DNA of 64,000 nt from JACPRL01 sp035573715 (GTDB lineage Bacteria > Acidobacteriota > Terriglobia > Acidiferrales > 2-02-FULL-67-57): NCBI GenBank assembly GCA_035573715.1, contig DATLZZ010000022.1, positions 1-64,000 on the forward strand. The letters are read 5' to 3'. Every line of letters starts with the position of its first letter. Within the stretch, counting starts at the first letter, position 1. Made by a program: the position numbers and the translations under genes. Below, one piece after another: positions 41,020 to 49,419 of this stretch. The notes under the pieces are model-generated. The model was not told the origin of the DNA. It did no database searches and saw only the letters and a program-made list of their open reading frames with translations.

Positions 41020-41367
41020 CTACGACAGGCTGGCGAGGGCCGCCTGCTCGTCGGTGTGGGTCTCGAGGAAGTTGGAGAGCCGCGTCCAGCCGAGCGCGAT
41101 GCGGACGTGCCCGGTGGGGTTGAGCAGCCGCAGCGCGCCGCCCTTCTGCGTAATGGTGGAGTGGCAGGCGGCCAGACACCCGAAGCCGGTGCTGTCAATC
41201 GCCGTCAGCTTCTCCAGATTGAAGATGAACTTCCTGCGGTTGGCGGCCAGGAGCTGGTTCACCTGATTGCGCAACTCATCGGCGCCGGTGTGCAGGAGCT
41301 TGCCCTCGAGGTCGAGGATAACAACCTCGCCGGCTTCGCGCTGCTTACTTTGGAAGTTATTCGGCAT
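41020..41367 (-). CDS. STAS-domain anti-sigma factor antagonist
   Basis: A 115-residue single STAS domain. The phosphorylatable serine is Ser59 in TAIDSTGFG, as in SpoIIAA and RsbV. The VVILDLEGKLLHTGADELR start is typical. Dephosphorylated forms bind an anti-sigma kinase and free a sigma factor or other target. A SpoIIE-type phosphatase is encoded at 22463, but no RsbW-like kinase is seen in the window, so partners are unknown. Confidence 0.9.
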   Translation of the reverse strand: MPNNFQSKQREAGEVVILDLEGKLLHTGADELRNQVNQLLAANRRKFIFNLEKLTAIDSTGFGCLAACHSTITQKGGALRLLNPTGHVRIALGWTRLSNFLETHTDEQAALASLS

Positions 41368-41459
41368 CTCGGGCAGCCCCTATCTTGCCCGCGCGCGACC
41401 CGGAATGCAAGCCCGAACTCCTTGCCGGGTGCGCGCGAGCGTGATATTTTCTGCGGGCG

Positions 41460-42695
41460 ATGGTGGGGCGCTGCTTCCATGTTCTCGAGTGCCTGGGCCT
41501 CCTGCTGGTCACGGCCCCGGCGGCCTTGGGGCAGGGAATCGGTTTGCCGACCCGCAGCGGCCATTGGATTGACCACCTCGAACCCACCAGCTTCGCCCAG
41601 CGCAACGACGTCGCCCCGCTGGCGGTCTTCGGCACAGGGTTCATCAACCCTACCAGTTGTCCCGCCCGGGTCGAGCTCCAAAACCTTGCCCAAGGAACCG
41701 TGTCGGCCCTGCCCGCTGATATTGAGAGCGCCACCAAAATTACGGCTGTGATACCTGCCGCTATCGCCAGCACTCCCGGCGTCTACGCAGTCACGGTGAG
41801 GTTCTACACCGCTTGCGGCTACGGTGTAATCGAGGAGTCGCGGCTCTCCAACGCCGCGCGGCTGGAGATTATCCGCACCGACTACTCCGCGCCGGAGACA
41901 ACCATCGTCCTGGCGCCTTCGGGCTCCGCCTCCGGCAGCGCCGTGTTTGAATTTTCCGGCAGCGACGATTTCACCCTACCCGACCGGCTCACCTTTCAGT
42001 GCCGGCTGGATGGCGAAGCGCCGTTTGCTTGTTCTCGCCGGGCTGAGTTCGGCAACCTGGCAACGGGGAGACACACTCTGGAAGCGCGCGCCCTTGACCA
42101 GGCGGGCAACCTGGACACATCGCCTGCGACTCATTCCTGGGACGTCTGGAGTGGAGTGACCGACACGGCCATCACCTCCGGGCCGGCCAACAACAGCTCC
42201 ACCCGGGAGACCTCCGCCACCTTCACCTTCACCGGCAGCGACGACCAGACGCCGCCGGAACGGCTGAGCTTCGAGTGCAGCCTCGACACCATCAACTTTA
42301 CGCCCTGCTCCAGCCCACAGACCTACACCAACCTGACCAGCCTGGGGCATCTCTTCCGGGTGCGCTCGAAGGACGAGCACGGCAACGTTGACGCCACGCC
42401 GGCCTCAGTGGTTTGGTACGTCGACGTGGTGGCACCGGACACGCAAATTCAAGGGGGCCCGGCGGGGCGCGAGACCCGCACCACCGCAACCCTGGTCTTC
42501 ACCTCGACCGATAACTTCAACCTTTCGATAACCTACGAGTGCAAGCTAGATGACGGCCCTTACGAACCCTGCACCAGCCCCAAGGTCTATAAGGGTTTGG
42601 GCACCGGCTCGCACACCTTCTGGGTGCGCGCCCGCGATGCTGCCGGTAATGTGGATGAATCGCCGGCGGCGCGCACCTGGACCATCGGTCGCTAG
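41460..42695 (+). CDS. Exported protein with three Cys-paired Ig-like repeats
   Basis: A 411-residue secreted protein. After a signal peptide (about 1-24) a beta-rich IPT/TIG-like domain covers about 30-140. Three tandem repeats of about 90 residues follow. Each has a Phe/Tyr-x-Cys-x-Leu-Asp start (FQCRLDG, FECSLDT, YECKLDD), a second cysteine about 8-9 residues on, and an end of the form VRAxDxxGNxDxSPA. The paired cysteines suggest one disulfide per repeat. It is probably a cell-surface binding or adhesive protein. No anchor motif is visible. Confidence 0.75.
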   Translation: MVGRCFHVLECLGLLLVTAPAALGQGIGLPTRSGHWIDHLEPTSFAQRNDVAPLAVFGTGFINPTSCPARVELQNLAQGTVSALPADIESATKITAVIPAAIASTPGVYAVTVRFYTACGYGVIEESRLSNAARLEIIRTDYSAPETTIVLAPSGSASGSAVFEFSGSDDFTLPDRLTFQCRLDGEAPFACSRRAEFGNLATGRHTLEARALDQAGNLDTSPATHSWDVWSGVTDTAITSGPANNSSTRETSATFTFTGSDDQTPPERLSFECSLDTINFTPCSSPQTYTNLTSLGHLFRVRSKDEHGNVDATPASVVWYVDVVAPDTQIQGGPAGRETRTTATLVFTSTDNFNLSITYECKLDDGPYEPCTSPKVYKGLGTGSHTFWVRARDAAGNVDESPAARTWTIGR

Positions 42696-42785
42696 GTTAC
42701 TCCCTCCACGATTCAATTCTGGCCGTTTTCCCCAGTTTTGGTCTAAGATGTGTCTTCCCCCAAGCACCCCCGTTGGAGGCTTCGA

Positions 42786-43154
42786 ATGGCTCGCAGCGCC
42801 CTGTTGGAGGAAATCCGACAACTCAAGAGCAGCCTGGAAGAGCTGGAGAGGCGTCTGTCGGAGGTAGCGGAAGGCGACCTGCCCACACCCGTACTGGAGG
42901 ACTTCAAGAAGTCGGTTGACCATGTGCGGCTCACGCTGTGGGTGATAATCTCCGCCATGCATGGGAAGAAGGAAGAGATGGCGTCCACCGTGGCGCGCTT
43001 CCGGGTGCGCCGGACGAAGGACCTGTGCCAGCAACTGGTGGCCGACATCAACGCCGGCAAGACGACTTCGCGAACGCCCGAACTTCCGATGCTGCTTTCC
43101 ACTCTAAAGGAAACGCATGAACGGGTGCAGCGCCTGCTCTCCACGTCTCGATAG
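42786..43154 (+). CDS. Coiled-coil protein of unknown function
   Basis: A 122-residue, mostly helical protein. The first 35 residues form a heptad-like coiled coil (LLEEIRQLKSSLEELERRLSEV in pieces). A helix then contains KKSVDHVRLTLWVIISA, and the basic C-terminus ends RVQRLLSTSR. I chose the ATG at 42786 because GGAGG lies eight bases upstream. It is a lone gene before the promoter of the BNR protein. No family is recognised. A two-helix regulator or scaffold is possible. Confidence 0.65.
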   Translation: MARSALLEEIRQLKSSLEELERRLSEVAEGDLPTPVLEDFKKSVDHVRLTLWVIISAMHGKKEEMASTVARFRVRRTKDLCQQLVADINAGKTTSRTPELPMLLSTLKETHERVQRLLSTSR

Positions 43155-43183
43155 TTGACATCGGGGGAGAGCCGCGACAGGAT
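43155..43183 (+). promoter_or_regulatory. Promoter of the BNR-repeat protein gene
   Basis: TTGACA (43155-43160), 17-base spacer, CAGGAT (43178-43183). The GTG start lies at 43214. It belongs to the same TTGACA-17-CAnnnT set as the promoters at 7474, 19200 and 22399. Confidence 0.6.
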
Positions 43184-43213
43184 TCCCCATCATTCACGAA
43201 CAGGGAGGCAAAA

Positions 43214-46200
43214 GTGCGCAGACGCCTGGCAATCGTGACCTTCGGGCTGTTGGTGGCGCTGGCGACGGCCGGCTCGCTGGTGGCGCAGATCGACCCCGAG
43301 CTGCTGGCGGGAATGAAGGCGCGCTCCATTGGCCCGGCGGGGATGAGCGGCCGAATCGCCGACATTGTGGCGGTCGAGTCGAATTCCAACATCATCTACG
43401 TCGGTGCCTCGACCGGCGGCGTCTGGAAGTCGGTGAACGGCGGGATAACCTGGACGCCGATTTTCGATGATCAGCCCGTCCACTCCATCGGCGCTCTGGC
43501 CGTCTTTCAAGCCAATCCAGACATCGTGTGGGTGGGCACAGGTGAAGGCAACACTCGCAACAGCGTCTCAGTGGGCAATGGCATTTACCGTTCGCTCGAC
43601 GCCGGCCGGACTTGGACGCACCTCGGACTCGCCGACACCGAGCGCATCCACCGAGTCCTCCTGCATCCGACCAATCCGGACGTCGCCTACGTGTGCGCCC
43701 CGGGCAAGCTCTGGGGCGAGAACCCCGAGCGCGGTGTCTTCAAGACCGAAGACGGTGGCAAGACTTGGAAGAAGATTCTGTACGTGAACGAAAAGACCGG
43801 CTGCGGCGACCTGGCGATGGATCCGGCCAACCCCGATAAACTTATCGCTGGAATGTGGGAGCACCGCCGCTGGCCGTGGTTCTTCCGCTCCGGGGGGCCA
43901 GGTTCAGGGATGTACGTCACGGTGGACGGCGGCATCACGTGGAAGCGCCGCACGGAAGACGACGGCCTGCCCACGGGCCACCTGGGGCGAATGGGCATCG
44001 CGTTCTTCCGCAGTGACTCGCAGATTGTTTACGCTCTGGTTGAAGCCGAAAAAAGCGCGCTGCTGCGCTCGGAGGACGGCGGCTGGACGTGGAAGAAGGT
44101 GAACGAAGAGGCCACTATCGCCCCGCGGCCGTTCTACTACGCCGATATCCGCGTCGATCCTGAGAGGCCGAATCGCATCTACAATCTCCACTCGCAAATG
44201 ACGGTATCGGACGACAGCGGCAAGACCTTTCGCACCCTCATCGGCTTCAACAAGCTCCATCCTGACCACCACGCCATGTGGATCAACCCGCGCGACCCGC
44301 GGCACATCATCGAGGGCAATGACGGCGGCGTCGGCATCAGCTACGACCGCGGCGAAACCTGGCGGTTCGTCAGCAACTTGCCGCTGGCGCAGTTCTACCA
44401 CGTCAATGTCGATATGAGCACGCCCTATCGCGTCATGGGCGGCTTGCAGGACAACGGCTCCTGGTGGGGTCCGAGCTCGGTGTGGGAGAACGGCGGCATC
44501 CGCAACCAGCACTGGGAGGAAGTTGGTTTCGGCGACGGTTTCGACGTGCTCAGCGACCCGCAGGAGCCTTGGATCGGCTATTCGATGAGCCAGGAGGGCT
44601 ACTTGATGCGCTGGAACGTGCGCACCGGCGAGCGCAAGGACATCCGCCCGCCGGCGCCCGATGGGGTGGGCCTGCGCTTCAACTGGAATTCGGCCCTGGC
44701 CATTGACCCCTTCGAGCCGCGCACCATCTACTACGGCAGCCAGTTCGTCCACAAGTCCACCGACCGCGGCGACACCTGGATGACCCTCAGCCCTGACCTG
44801 ACCACCAACAACCCCGAGTGGCAGAAGCAGAACGACAGCGGCGGGCTGACCCCGGACGTGAGTGGGGCGGAGAACTTCACCACCATCATCAGCATTGCGC
44901 CCAGCGCAGTGGAGCGAGGCGTCATCTGGGTGGGCACCGACGACGGCCGGCTGCACGTCACTCGCGACGCCGGCAAGACTTGGACGAGCGTGGAGAAGAA
45001 CGTCAAGGGCGTCCCCGAAAACACCTGGATTCCCCACATTCGGCCGTCCCGGTTTTCCGGCGCCGCCGCCTTTGTCGTTTTCGACGACCACCGGCGCTCG
45101 AACTGGACCCCCTACGTCTTCAAGACCACCGACTACGGCAGGACGTGGACGAGCCTGGCCAGCAAAGACATTCGCGGCTACGCGCTGGCCATCGAGCAGG
45201 ATACGGTCAAAGAGGACTTGCTTTTCCTCGGCACCGAGTTCGGCCTGTACGTCAGCTTGGATGGCGGCAAGAGCTGGTTTCAGTGGAAACACGGTGTGCC
45301 GACGGCGTCGGCGATGGATTTGGCCGTGCACCCGCGCGAGTCCGACCTGGTCATCGCCACTCATGGGCGCTCGCTCTACATCCTGGATGACATCCGTCCC
45401 CTGCGCTCGCTGACTGCTGAAGTGCTGAAGGAACCGCTTCACCTGTTTGAGCCGCCCGAGGCGCAGCAGTACATGATCAAGCAGACCGGCGGCTCCCGCT
45501 TCCCGGGACAAACGGAGTTCCGCGGCGAGAACCGGCCCTACGGTGCCCTGCTCACCTATTCGCTCAACTTCGACGACCTGCCATTGCCGAGTGAAGAAAG
45601 AGAACGGGAGCGCAAGGAGCAGGAGCGCCAGGCTCGCGCGGCCGAGCAAGGCGCCGGGGAAGAAAAGAAAGACGAAAAGAAACCGCAGGTGGACATCAGC
45701 ATCACCGACGCCTCGGGGAAGACGATTCGCAGCTTCAAGGGCCCCGCCGTGCGTGGCGTGAACCGCGCGGTGTGGAACTTGCGCCGCGATGCCTTCAAGG
45801 AGCCGCGCCGCGACACCGACGAGCCTTCCTTCTTCGAACCGAGCTACCTCGAAGTGCTGCCGGGGATCTACGGTGTGACGGTGAAGTACAAGGACAAGGA
45901 GGCCAAGGGAACCATCCGCGTGGTGCCCGATCCGCGCTACGACATCCCTATGGCTGACCGCGAAGCCAAGTGGGCGGCCATCGAGCGGGCCGGCGCCCTG
46001 TTGGCCAACCTCAGCGAAGCGATTGACCAACTCCGCGATGCCCGGAGTGACATTGAAGTGGCGATCAAGAAGGTCGAGGATCGCCAGAAAGACAAGAAGG
46101 GCGACGAGAAGCAGGCCAAAGAGCTGTTGCAGGCCGCGCGCACGCTCCAAAAATCGCTGAACCAGATGGAGAGGCGACTCTGGGTACCGCCGCGCAGCAA

Positions 46201-46447
46201 GGGCATCCAGCCGGATACGGACGTGATGGTCAAAGTTCGTTATGTGCTGCGCTCACTGGGTTCCTCCTGGGACAAGCCCACCGACGCGCAACTCACCTAT
46301 CTGCGTCAGGCGGAAGCGGAGGCGAACAAAGTGCTGGCCGACTTCGACAACCTCTTCGCCACGGAGGTGGCCGACTTCCGCCGACGGGTGCGCGAGGCCG
46401 CCATTGAGTTGCTGCCGGAGAAGCCGGCGGAGTCCAAACAGGAGTAG
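43214..46447 (+). CDS. Large exported BNR/sortilin-like beta-propeller protein
   Basis: A 1077-residue secreted protein, with a signal peptide at about 1-24. Residues 40-740 contain many BNR or VPS10-type blades with the pattern S/T-x-D-x-G-x-T-W (SVNGGITW, SLDAGRTW, TEDGGKTW, TVDGGITW, SEDGGWTW, TRDAGKTW and others). These form one or two propellers. A beta-sandwich region follows, including a Glu/Lys-rich spacer (about 795-830), then a C-terminal helical region (about 915-1070). Such proteins are abundant in Acidobacteriota and Bacteroidota. They may bind peptides or carbohydrates. No catalytic residues are evident. The start is GTG after GGGAGG. Confidence 0.85.
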   Translation: MRRRLAIVTFGLLVALATAGSLVAQIDPELLAGMKARSIGPAGMSGRIADIVAVESNSNIIYVGASTGGVWKSVNGGITWTPIFDDQPVHSIGALAVFQANPDIVWVGTGEGNTRNSVSVGNGIYRSLDAGRTWTHLGLADTERIHRVLLHPTNPDVAYVCAPGKLWGENPERGVFKTEDGGKTWKKILYVNEKTGCGDLAMDPANPDKLIAGMWEHRRWPWFFRSGGPGSGMYVTVDGGITWKRRTEDDGLPTGHLGRMGIAFFRSDSQIVYALVEAEKSALLRSEDGGWTWKKVNEEATIAPRPFYYADIRVDPERPNRIYNLHSQMTVSDDSGKTFRTLIGFNKLHPDHHAMWINPRDPRHIIEGNDGGVGISYDRGETWRFVSNLPLAQFYHVNVDMSTPYRVMGGLQDNGSWWGPSSVWENGGIRNQHWEEVGFGDGFDVLSDPQEPWIGYSMSQEGYLMRWNVRTGERKDIRPPAPDGVGLRFNWNSALAIDPFEPRTIYYGSQFVHKSTDRGDTWMTLSPDLTTNNPEWQKQNDSGGLTPDVSGAENFTTIISIAPSAVERGVIWVGTDDGRLHVTRDAGKTWTSVEKNVKGVPENTWIPHIRPSRFSGAAAFVVFDDHRRSNWTPYVFKTTDYGRTWTSLASKDIRGYALAIEQDTVKEDLLFLGTEFGLYVSLDGGKSWFQWKHGVPTASAMDLAVHPRESDLVIATHGRSLYILDDIRPLRSLTAEVLKEPLHLFEPPEAQQYMIKQTGGSRFPGQTEFRGENRPYGALLTYSLNFDDLPLPSEERERERKEQERQARAAEQGAGEEKKDEKKPQVDISITDASGKTIRSFKGPAVRGVNRAVWNLRRDAFKEPRRDTDEPSFFEPSYLEVLPGIYGVTVKYKDKEAKGTIRVVPDPRYDIPMADREAKWAAIERAGALLANLSEAIDQLRDARSDIEVAIKKVEDRQKDKKGDEKQAKELLQAARTLQKSLNQMERRLWVPPRSKGIQPDTDVMVKVRYVLRSLGSSWDKPTDAQLTYLRQAEAEANKVLADFDNLFATEVADFRRRVREAAIELLPEKPAESKQE

Positions 46448-46508
46448 GCCGCGGCAGTTTGCTGTTTATTCTCGCGCTTGAATCGCGTATGCTTCCAGCG
46501 TCATAGGA

Positions 46509-47111
46509 ATGAGTCTCCGAACCTTCACTTCGGAAGCGCTAGGCGACCTTCGAACCACCTCCGCTATAGTTCCCAGTTCCCGCTACCTCGCCCAGGCCAT
46601 GCTGGAACCGCTGACTCTGGCGCGCGCCAAGGTGGTGGTGGAGCTCGGCCCCGGCACCGGCGCGCTGACGCAAGGTCTGCTGGCGCTGATGCCGCCCGAG
46701 GCCACCTTAGTGGCCTTCGAAGTCAACCCGCGGTTCCTGGAGTATCTCCGCCAGCGGTTTCCCGACCGGCGGCTGATCCTGGTCAACCGCAGCGCGGTGA
46801 CGTTGCAGGCGGAGCTGGAGCGACGCGGCGTGACACAAGTGGATGCAGCGGTATCGTCGCTGGGCGTGACCTTCATGTCGAACGGAGCCCGGCACGCCGT
46901 ATGGGGCGGCTTGGCGCGCTTTCTCACGGACGACGGCGTCTTTACTCAGTATCACTACGTGCACGGATTGCTGCCGTGGTATCAGAAGGAGAATGGGAGG
47001 CTGGTTCGTTTCCGCGCCGTGGAGCTTCTAAGCCGATACTTCCGCCAAATCGAGCGGAAGGTCGTCTGGCGCAACGTGCCTCCCGCGTTCGTCTTCATCT
47101 GCCGCAAGTAG
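46509..47111 (+). CDS. PmtA-like SAM-dependent methyltransferase
   Basis: A 200-residue Rossmann-fold methyltransferase. SAM motif I is VVVELGPGTGALT at 42-54. The FEVNPRFLEYLRQRFPDRRL segment is motif II, and VSSLGVTFM the position after strand 4. The N-terminal TSAIVPSSRYLAQAML resembles the phospholipid N-methyltransferase (PmtA) and related rRNA-methyltransferase-like group. The most likely substrate is phosphatidylethanolamine. The gene stands alone in its orientation. Confidence 0.75.
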   Translation: MSLRTFTSEALGDLRTTSAIVPSSRYLAQAMLEPLTLARAKVVVELGPGTGALTQGLLALMPPEATLVAFEVNPRFLEYLRQRFPDRRLILVNRSAVTLQAELERRGVTQVDAAVSSLGVTFMSNGARHAVWGGLARFLTDDGVFTQYHYVHGLLPWYQKENGRLVRFRAVELLSRYFRQIERKVVWRNVPPAFVFICRK

Positions 47112-47129
47112 CCTGCGAGTCTCCTGCCT

Positions 47130-47462
47130 CTACGACGCGTACAGCCGGTCAATCTTGGCGGCGAGGATGAAGTCGCTTTCGGTAAGCCCGTTGATCTTGT
47201 GTGTCCAGGTGGTGATGTCGACGCGTCCCCAGGCGAGGTAGAGGTCGGGGTGGTGTCCCTGCTGCTCGGCCAGTTCCCCGACGCGGTTGACGAAGTCGAG
47301 CGCTGTGCGGAAGTCCTTGAACCTGAAGCTGCGCTTGAGGTGGTGCTCGCCCACCACCTCCCAGTCGGGCAACTGGCGCGCCAGTGCCGCCAGCTCCTCA
47401 CCCGTGAGCCCCGGCACGCCGCCGCGGCACGGCACACAATTCTTTTCCGCCAGGTCGGTCAC
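47130..47462 (-). CDS. Pterin-4a-carbinolamine dehydratase-like protein
   Basis: A 110-residue PCD/DCoH-type enzyme. The catalytic histidines are His70 and His71 in GHHPDLYL and His88 in WTHKINGLTESD. I chose the GTG at 47462 because it overlaps the stop of the preceding gene (GTGA). The family dehydrates 4a-hydroxytetrahydrobiopterin for phenylalanine hydroxylase. No such hydroxylase lies here, so it may act in another pterin pathway or in recycling. The N-terminal CVPCRGG carries two cysteines seen in some bacterial PCDs. Confidence 0.88.
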   Translation of the reverse strand: MTDLAEKNCVPCRGGVPGLTGEELAALARQLPDWEVVGEHHLKRSFRFKDFRTALDFVNRVGELAEQQGHHPDLYLAWGRVDITTWTHKINGLTESDFILAAKIDRLYAS

Positions 47463-47986
47463 GGGTTCTCTTCGTATTTGAGGCCGGCCTCGCGCAGCAG
47501 GTCTTGAATTTCCTTCCACAGATCGCCGGGGAGCGGCCGGCCGCAGCCAATCTCCAGGGTCACCTCGGCGGGCACCTTACGCCCCTTCAGCTTTTCGAGC
47601 AGAGTCGCCACTGCTGCCGCGGCGTCCGCGGAAGCCCTGATCCGCAAACCGTAGACGGGAGGCGGAGGCAGGCTGACGCCCCAGAAGCCTTCATCCGGGG
47701 AGATGAGCTCCACTGCCACTGAGGTCAAGCCGTCGGCCGCCGGCCGGGCGCCGACCAGGCGGGCTTTGGCGGAGAGGCCCCGGCTGGGGAGTCGCAGTTC
47801 CAGCTCCTCCACCGGCGGTGGTGCCGATTTCACCTGCAAGGTCGCGCCGAAGGCGCTGACCATCCCGGTCTCGGCCTTCAGCATTGCCGCTTGGCCGTCG
47901 GTCGCCGTCCAGTGGAGTTCCACCGGCAGCACGAGGAAGACGCGCTGACCGCGACGGCGTTCGGTGGCAGCCTCGGTCGCGCTCAT
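47459..47986 (-). CDS. PilZ-domain protein
   Basis: A 175-residue protein. The first 115 residues resemble a PilZ domain: the basic start ERRRGQRVFLVLPVELHW, a beta-barrel core, and VAVELISPDEGFWGVSLP. The RxxxR arginines that contact cyclic di-GMP (RRRGQR) are present. The DxSxxG motif of strong binders is not obvious, so binding may be weak or lost. A C-terminal 50-residue extension contains one conserved-looking cysteine. It overlaps the PCD gene by four bases, an odd pairing. It ends an intergenic step of four bases after the peroxidase gene. Confidence 0.6.
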   Translation of the reverse strand: MSATEAATERRRGQRVFLVLPVELHWTATDGQAAMLKAETGMVSAFGATLQVKSAPPPVEELELRLPSRGLSAKARLVGARPAADGLTSVAVELISPDEGFWGVSLPPPPVYGLRIRASADAAAAVATLLEKLKGRKVPAEVTLEIGCGRPLPGDLWKEIQDLLREAGLKYEENP

Positions 47987-47990
47987 GGAG

Positions 47991-49049
47991 TTATTGAGGC
48001 AGCTTCGGTTCCTGGATGTCGTAGGGCACGTTGAGCGCGCGCAAGAACGCTAGCAGGTCGGCGCGCTGCTGCTTGGTCAGCTTGCGAGGTTCGAGGCTGG
48101 GGTCGCCCACCGGGTTGGGGAGGCCGCCGGATAGCATCAAGTCCACCGCTTCCTCCAGCGTGGCCACGCTGCCGTTGTGGAAGTAGGGTGCCGACTCGGC
48201 AATGTCGAGCAGGGTCGGCGTCTTGAAAGCGCCTTTGTGGCGCTCGTCTTTGGTGACGTTGAAGCGGCCGAGGTCGGAGAACTCCTTCTTCTGCGCATCC
48301 CAGCCGATGCCGACAGTATGGAACTGCAGATCGGTGAGCAAGACTCCGGCGTGGCAGTTGGTGCACTTGGCGACTTCGTCGAACACTTTCCAGCCGCGCC
48401 GGGCGGCGGGGCGCAAGGCTTTCTCGTCGCCCTCGCGGAAGCGCACCCAGGCGGACTTGTTCGCTACGATGGTGCGCATGAACGCCGCCAGCGCCTTGGC
48501 GACATTGTCCGGCGTGCAGCCGCTGCCGAAGACTTCCTGGAACTGCTTGCGGTAGCCTTCCATCGCGTCCAGCTTCTTGCAGATGTCGTCCGGGCTGGGC
48601 TTGCCGTCCTTGCCGGCGGCGCCCATGTTGCCGCCCGACCAGGCGGCCTTGGCCTGGGCCTCGAGAGTCTTGGCGCGCCCGTCCCAGTAGAACTCCTTGT
48701 GGTAGCCGATGTTCCACATCGTCGGACTGGAGCGGGTGAGCTTGACGTTGTAGGCGCCGATAGCGGTGGGCAGGCCGTCGGTCAGACCCTTCTCCTTCAG
48801 GTGGCAGGAGTAGCAGGAGCGCGAGCCGTCGCCGCTGAGCCGCTTGTCGTAGTAGAGCTGCTTGCCCAGTTCGACCTTGGCCGCCGTCATCGGGTTGTCA
48901 GCTGGAATCGCCATCGCCTCGTAGCTTTTGATTTCGGGCCAGGGCGAGGCGGCCGGCTGCTGCGCGCCGGTTCGGCTTGAGGGCAACAGCAGCAGGAGCG
49001 TGGCGGTAACTACCAGAGCGAAGAGTGCAAGCCCGCGGCGGGGTTCCAT
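47991..49049 (-). CDS. Diheme cytochrome c peroxidase (MauG/CCP family)
   Basis: A 352-residue periplasmic enzyme with a signal peptide (about 1-30). Two c-type heme sites are visible: CYSCH at 79-83 and CTNCH at 229-233. The segment VELGKQLYYDKRLS precedes the first heme, as in bacterial CCPs, and TPTLLDIAESAPYFHNGSV supplies the C-terminal conserved part. It reduces hydrogen peroxide with electrons from a cytochrome, or acts in oxidative cofactor processing. The PilZ and PCD genes downstream are probably co-transcribed. Confidence 0.93.
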   Translation of the reverse strand: MEPRRGLALFALVVTATLLLLLPSSRTGAQQPAASPWPEIKSYEAMAIPADNPMTAAKVELGKQLYYDKRLSGDGSRSCYSCHLKEKGLTDGLPTAIGAYNVKLTRSSPTMWNIGYHKEFYWDGRAKTLEAQAKAAWSGGNMGAAGKDGKPSPDDICKKLDAMEGYRKQFQEVFGSGCTPDNVAKALAAFMRTIVANKSAWVRFREGDEKALRPAARRGWKVFDEVAKCTNCHAGVLLTDLQFHTVGIGWDAQKKEFSDLGRFNVTKDERHKGAFKTPTLLDIAESAPYFHNGSVATLEEAVDLMLSGGLPNPVGDPSLEPRKLTKQQRADLLAFLRALNVPYDIQEPKLPQ

Positions 49050-49116
49050 TGCGACCTCCTGGAGTCAGATAAGGAATCCATCCTAGACGCAGCGGTGAAA
49101 CGAATGCAACGGGAAG

Positions 49117-49380
49117 TTATCGGCGGGAGTTGCCGATGAGTTTCTTGGCCCGCAACTGCTCTTCCAGTGTGGTACGCAGCTCGCTCTCCGGCATGGAGAC
49201 GTAGCGGATAAAGTCGAGCCTCAACATGGCGGGCCGGTCCTCCTTCTGCACCACCACGCCGAGGTTCCGCCGCTCGGAGTCGAGGATGACTTCAATAAAG
49301 TGCAGGTCAGGATCGAGGGCAGTGAGGTGAGGCTCGAGCCGCTGGCGGATGCTGCGCTTGCGCTCCGGCGTCAGTTCCAT
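49117..49380 (-). CDS. Small protein of unknown function
   Basis: An 87-residue protein from the ATG at 49380 (the longer reading adds six residues without support). It has a basic helical start (ELTPERKRSIRQRLEPHL), a beta-rich middle (DLHFIEVILDSERRNLGVVV) and a charged helical end (ESELRTTLEEQLRAKKLIG). There is no signal peptide or membrane helix. It lies between the peroxidase gene and the KimA-like gene on the same strand. The function is unknown. Confidence 0.65.
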   Translation of the reverse strand: MELTPERKRSIRQRLEPHLTALDPDLHFIEVILDSERRNLGVVVQKEDRPAMLRLDFIRYVSMPESELRTTLEEQLRAKKLIGNSRR

Positions 49381-49419
49381 GCCGGCGAATTGTAGCACTT
49401 TCGCCGCAGCGGCGATGGC

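Noticed and set aside
43904..46150. Minus-strand frame of about 748 codons across the BNR protein gene
   Set aside because: It is the antisense shadow of a gene with many clear BNR repeats.
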